A DNA stretch of 7,694 bases from positions 1-7,694 of the forward strand of contig JAPOLW010000163.1 of the NCBI GenBank assembly GCA_029976905.1, read 5' to 3'. The translations under genes and the position numbers were made by a program. Shown piece by piece: positions 5,457 through 7,694 of this stretch (its first letter is position 1; every line of letters begins with the position of its first letter). The stretch is from a bacterium. GTDB taxonomy: Bacteria; Desulfobacterota; Binatia; UBA12015. A model generated the notes under the pieces. That model did no database searches. It was not told the origin of the DNA and saw nothing but the letters and a program-made list of their open reading frames with translations.

Positions 5457-7694
5457 TCAGAGAGCTTCCGGTGTGTCCCGGGAACGCGATCGCGCGCGTC
5501 GGGTCTCCAATCGCCGTCGCAGAGCGGCGAGATCGATTTCGCTCGGCCGGGCCGCGTCGGCCAGATCGGCGAGCAGATCGGCCTCGGAACGCACGGCGCC
5601 CCGTGCGAGTTGGTCGTCGAGGAGCAGAGGCCAGAGATCGCGCTTGAGGTTCGCCGGCAGGACGTTGTCGAGGTATTCGAGGCCGGTCCCTCTCTGGCGG
5701 GACTCCTCGGAGGCCAGCGCCAGAAGCGCGAGCCGCAGCGGCGCCCGATCGAGTACGCAGAGCAGGAGCGTCAACACGTAGGCGAGCCCGTGCATGACGC
5801 GTTCGGCGACCGCGGATTCGTGCGGCGGGACCTCCACGAGCCGTTCGTCGAGGGCGAGGCGGGTCTGCCATTGTCGGCCGCTCGCCGCTGCTTCGGCGCC
5901 GGCGGCGCCGAAGAGGGTATCTTCTGGAGCGCTGAGTTCCGGATTTCGCTCCAGGATGCGCAGAAGCGCCAGCGCCGCCCGGAATCGCAATTCGAACTCG
6001 GGATCGCGCAGGAGCCGTACCAGACCATCGAGGTTTCGTGAGGTCGCAACGGTGGCCAGGACCTCGATCGCGCGGCGACGGACCTCGATGGGTGTGCGGG
6101 CGCGCAGCGCCGCGTCGAGCAGGATGCCGACATTGACCGGAGCCACCCGGCAGAGTGCGGCGAAGGCCGCCGGGGCGGTGCGCGCATCCTCGAGCAGAGG
6201 CAGGACGTGCGCCACGAGAAGCGAAGGGAGCGGATCGTGGAGTTCGAGTGCGGCGCGTTGTCGTCGGGTGTCGTTGGAACGGAGGTCCGAGATTGCCAGG
6301 AGGTGATCGTCGACTTCCCCGGTATCGATCTCTTGCGCGCGCGCGACCCGTTGGAAGGGCCCGGACCGCTCGGGCTCCGCGTGTCCTCCACGCCGGGTGG
6401 CGTCCTGGCGCAGTCGCTCGAGGGCGGCCGCCTGGGCCGGATCGAACGAGCGCCTCTGCCGGAGGCTCTGGAGGACATCCTGGCGGTCGATCGTTGCCAT
6501 GGTGTCCGCAACGGTTGCCTGCGTGACCGCGTCGATGCCGTCGATCGCATCGATACTGATGCTTCCTGCCCGCAGGCTCGAGGCCAACGTAGCGACGTAG
6601 CCGCGGTGCAACCACGCGGTCACCAGGAGAGCGATGGCGCCAGCAGCGATGCCCGAGAGGAGAAGCAGGGGTGTGGCTCCAACGGGCACGGCTCCCAGGA
6701 TGAAAAAGGCGAAGGCGGCCCCCGCTGCCGCGCCGAGTTTGTCGCCGCCGACGTCGATCAGAGCTTTCGTCGGTCGCTTCTGCTCCTCGGGGATGGGCGT
6801 GTAGAGCAATTCGTAACCCGAGCGATACAGGGAGCTCTCGACCACTGCGGTTCCTCCGCGCAGGGCCACGGCGGACAGCAGACCGGGGATCGTCAGGGCC
6901 AGCAGGCCGACGCCGATCGTCATCCCGGGAAGAAGTGCGACGGTGACGGCCAGGCCCAGGATCCGCAGGGATCGACGAGCAAAGAGGCTCTGCAGGAGAA
7001 ACGTCGCGACGCCGAGCCCGAGATAGAAGAGCGCGAAGAAGGACACCAACGCGGCATCGGTCTCGAAATGAGCGGCGGCGCCCGCTTTGAACACGTAGTC
7101 GTACACCGCCGCCGCGAATGCCACGAGCCCGACCAGAAGGCCGAGTTGTCGCAGGTAGGGGGTCTCTCCGAGGACCGCCAGGGCCGACTGCTCTGCCTTC
7201 GGCCGGGGACGTGCTGATCCCCCGATGCGTGCGGCGCCGACGGCGCAAACCAGATTCAGTAGGCCCAGCACCAGAACCATGTTCGGGACGGCGAGAACTG
7301 CGGCGCCGCGCCAGGCGGCGATCCCGCCCAACACGCCGCCGAGCGTCGCGCTGCCGGCGATCCGACCGATGACCAACTTGGCGGTATGCGGATCGAATCG
7401 CTCGTTCACCACCGACCAGAAGCTGGAGACCACGACGGCACCGAAGCTGGTCGTGTGGAAGAAGAGAGAGACGGCGGCAACGCGTGGTTCGGAGTAGGCA
7501 AGGACGCCCTCGACGAGGAAGAGGAGCGCGTTGCCAGCAAAGAAGACCGGGAGGCATCGCGCCGGTGTGAAGCGTCGCAACACCCAGACGGTGGCAAAGA
7601 CGAGGACCACCGAAAGGAGCGACGCGGCGCCCATGACGAGGGGGAGTGCGTCGGCGGCGAAATGCGAAAGGAAAAAGCCATCGCGTAGGGCTTT
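5457..7694 (-). CDS. NTT/MFS-like membrane transporter with C-terminal HEAT repeats (5' end outside window)
   Basis: The minus-strand frame is open to the window edge, giving 745 visible residues. It begins KALRDGFFLSHFAADALPLV, which matches the first-helix region of nucleotide-transporter (NTT, ATP/ADP translocase-like) MFS proteins, so the internal ATG at 7634 is not the true start and only a short N-terminus is missing. Residues 1 to about 365 hold about ten hydrophobic segments. The loop PEEQKRPTKALIDVGGDKLG (302-321) is typical of the NTT-like group. From about 370 onward the protein is soluble and helical, with HEAT-like repeats around 485-580 and a conserved-looking RGTGLEYLDNVLP (668-680). 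The tail is Arg-rich. In relatives the membrane part is assigned to NTP/NDP exchange by homology only, and the HEAT half is probably a cytoplasmic protein-interaction scaffold. I see no cyclic-nucleotide-binding domain. Two small frames follow on the same strand. Substrate unknown. Confidence 0.8.
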   Translation of the reverse strand, partial: KALRDGFFLSHFAADALPLVMGAASLLSVVLVFATVWVLRRFTPARCLPVFFAGNALLFLVEGVLAYSEPRVAAVSLFFHTTSFGAVVVSSFWSVVNERFDPHTAKLVIGRIAGSATLGGVLGGIAAWRGAAVLAVPNMVLVLGLLNLVCAVGAARIGGSARPRPKAEQSALAVLGETPYLRQLGLLVGLVAFAAAVYDYVFKAGAAAHFETDAALVSFFALFYLGLGVATFLLQSLFARRSLRILGLAVTVALLPGMTIGVGLLALTIPGLLSAVALRGGTAVVESSLYRSGYELLYTPIPEEQKRPTKALIDVGGDKLGAAAGAAFAFFILGAVPVGATPLLLLSGIAAGAIALLVTAWLHRGYVATLASSLRAGSISIDAIDGIDAVTQATVADTMATIDRQDVLQSLRQRRSFDPAQAAALERLRQDATRRGGHAEPERSGPFQRVARAQEIDTGEVDDHLLAISDLRSNDTRRQRAALELHDPLPSLLVAHVLPLLEDARTAPAAFAALCRVAPVNVGILLDAALRARTPIEVRRRAIEVLATVATSRNLDGLVRLLRDPEFELRFRAALALLRILERNPELSAPEDTLFGAAGAEAAASGRQWQTRLALDERLVEVPPHESAVAERVMHGLAYVLTLLLCVLDRAPLRLALLALASEESRQRGTGLEYLDNVLPANLKRDLWPLLLDDQLARGAVRSEADLLADLADAARPSEIDLAALRRRLETRRARSRSRDTPEAL

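Noticed and set aside
5311..7557. A 748-residue minus-strand frame overlapping the transporter
   Set aside because: It is Arg/Pro/Ser-rich with no hydrophobic pattern and lies in another frame of the clear membrane transporter, a typical shadow in GC-rich DNA.
7575..7634. ATG at 7634 as the start of the transporter
   Set aside because: The frame continues upstream to the window edge with conserved-looking first-helix sequence (ALRDGFFLSHF), so the gene is truncated by the window rather than starting here.

Overview
The window is almost entirely GC-rich bacterial DNA, with most third codon positions G or C. The exception is the first ~130 bases, which are about 18% GC by hand count (23 of 130) and join the GC-rich part abruptly near position 131-135. 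Codon use, short intergenic gaps, TTG/GTG starts and a HEAT-repeat NTT-like transporter suggest a high-GC environmental Gram-negative bacterium (Myxococcota/'Deltaproteobacteria', Binatota or a similar lineage). This is an inference; no marker gene is present.

Layout. (1) 1-~132: AT-rich stretch without a convincing gene, probably foreign to the rest (assembly chimera or transfer junction). (2) ~133-258: C-terminal tail of an unidentified plus-strand protein. (3) 315-3141, plus strand: a glycerol-kinase-like FGGY kinase, a HAD phosphatase whose TTG start overlaps the kinase stop and whose reading frame is broken near 2312-2330, and a class I SAM-dependent methyltransferase. (4) 3209-4879, plus strand: a thiamine-diphosphate 2-oxo-acid decarboxylase of the phenylpyruvate/indolepyruvate type with its own good ribosome binding site. 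(5) 4880-4929: short convergent intergenic region with overlapping inverted repeats. (6) 4930-7694, minus strand: a large 5'-truncated membrane protein with an NTT/MFS-like transporter domain and a C-terminal HEAT-repeat half, then (in transcription order) a possible 51-aa arginine-rich protein and a convincing 58-aa single-span membrane protein. The start region of the 58-aa gene has an 8-bp stem that holds the Shine-Dalgarno sequence in its loop.

How the genes may work together. The kinase and phosphatase are probably translationally coupled. The methyltransferase and decarboxylase follow at 60 and 67 bp, so the four plus-strand genes may form one operon, but I cannot name a single pathway that uses all four. 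The minus-strand group is separate and convergent. No CRISPR, rRNA, tRNA or insertion sequence was seen. I found no clearly new system. The points most worth checking are the small membrane gene with its structured leader, the HAD frameshift, the composition break at the left end, and substituted active-site positions in the kinase and decarboxylase.
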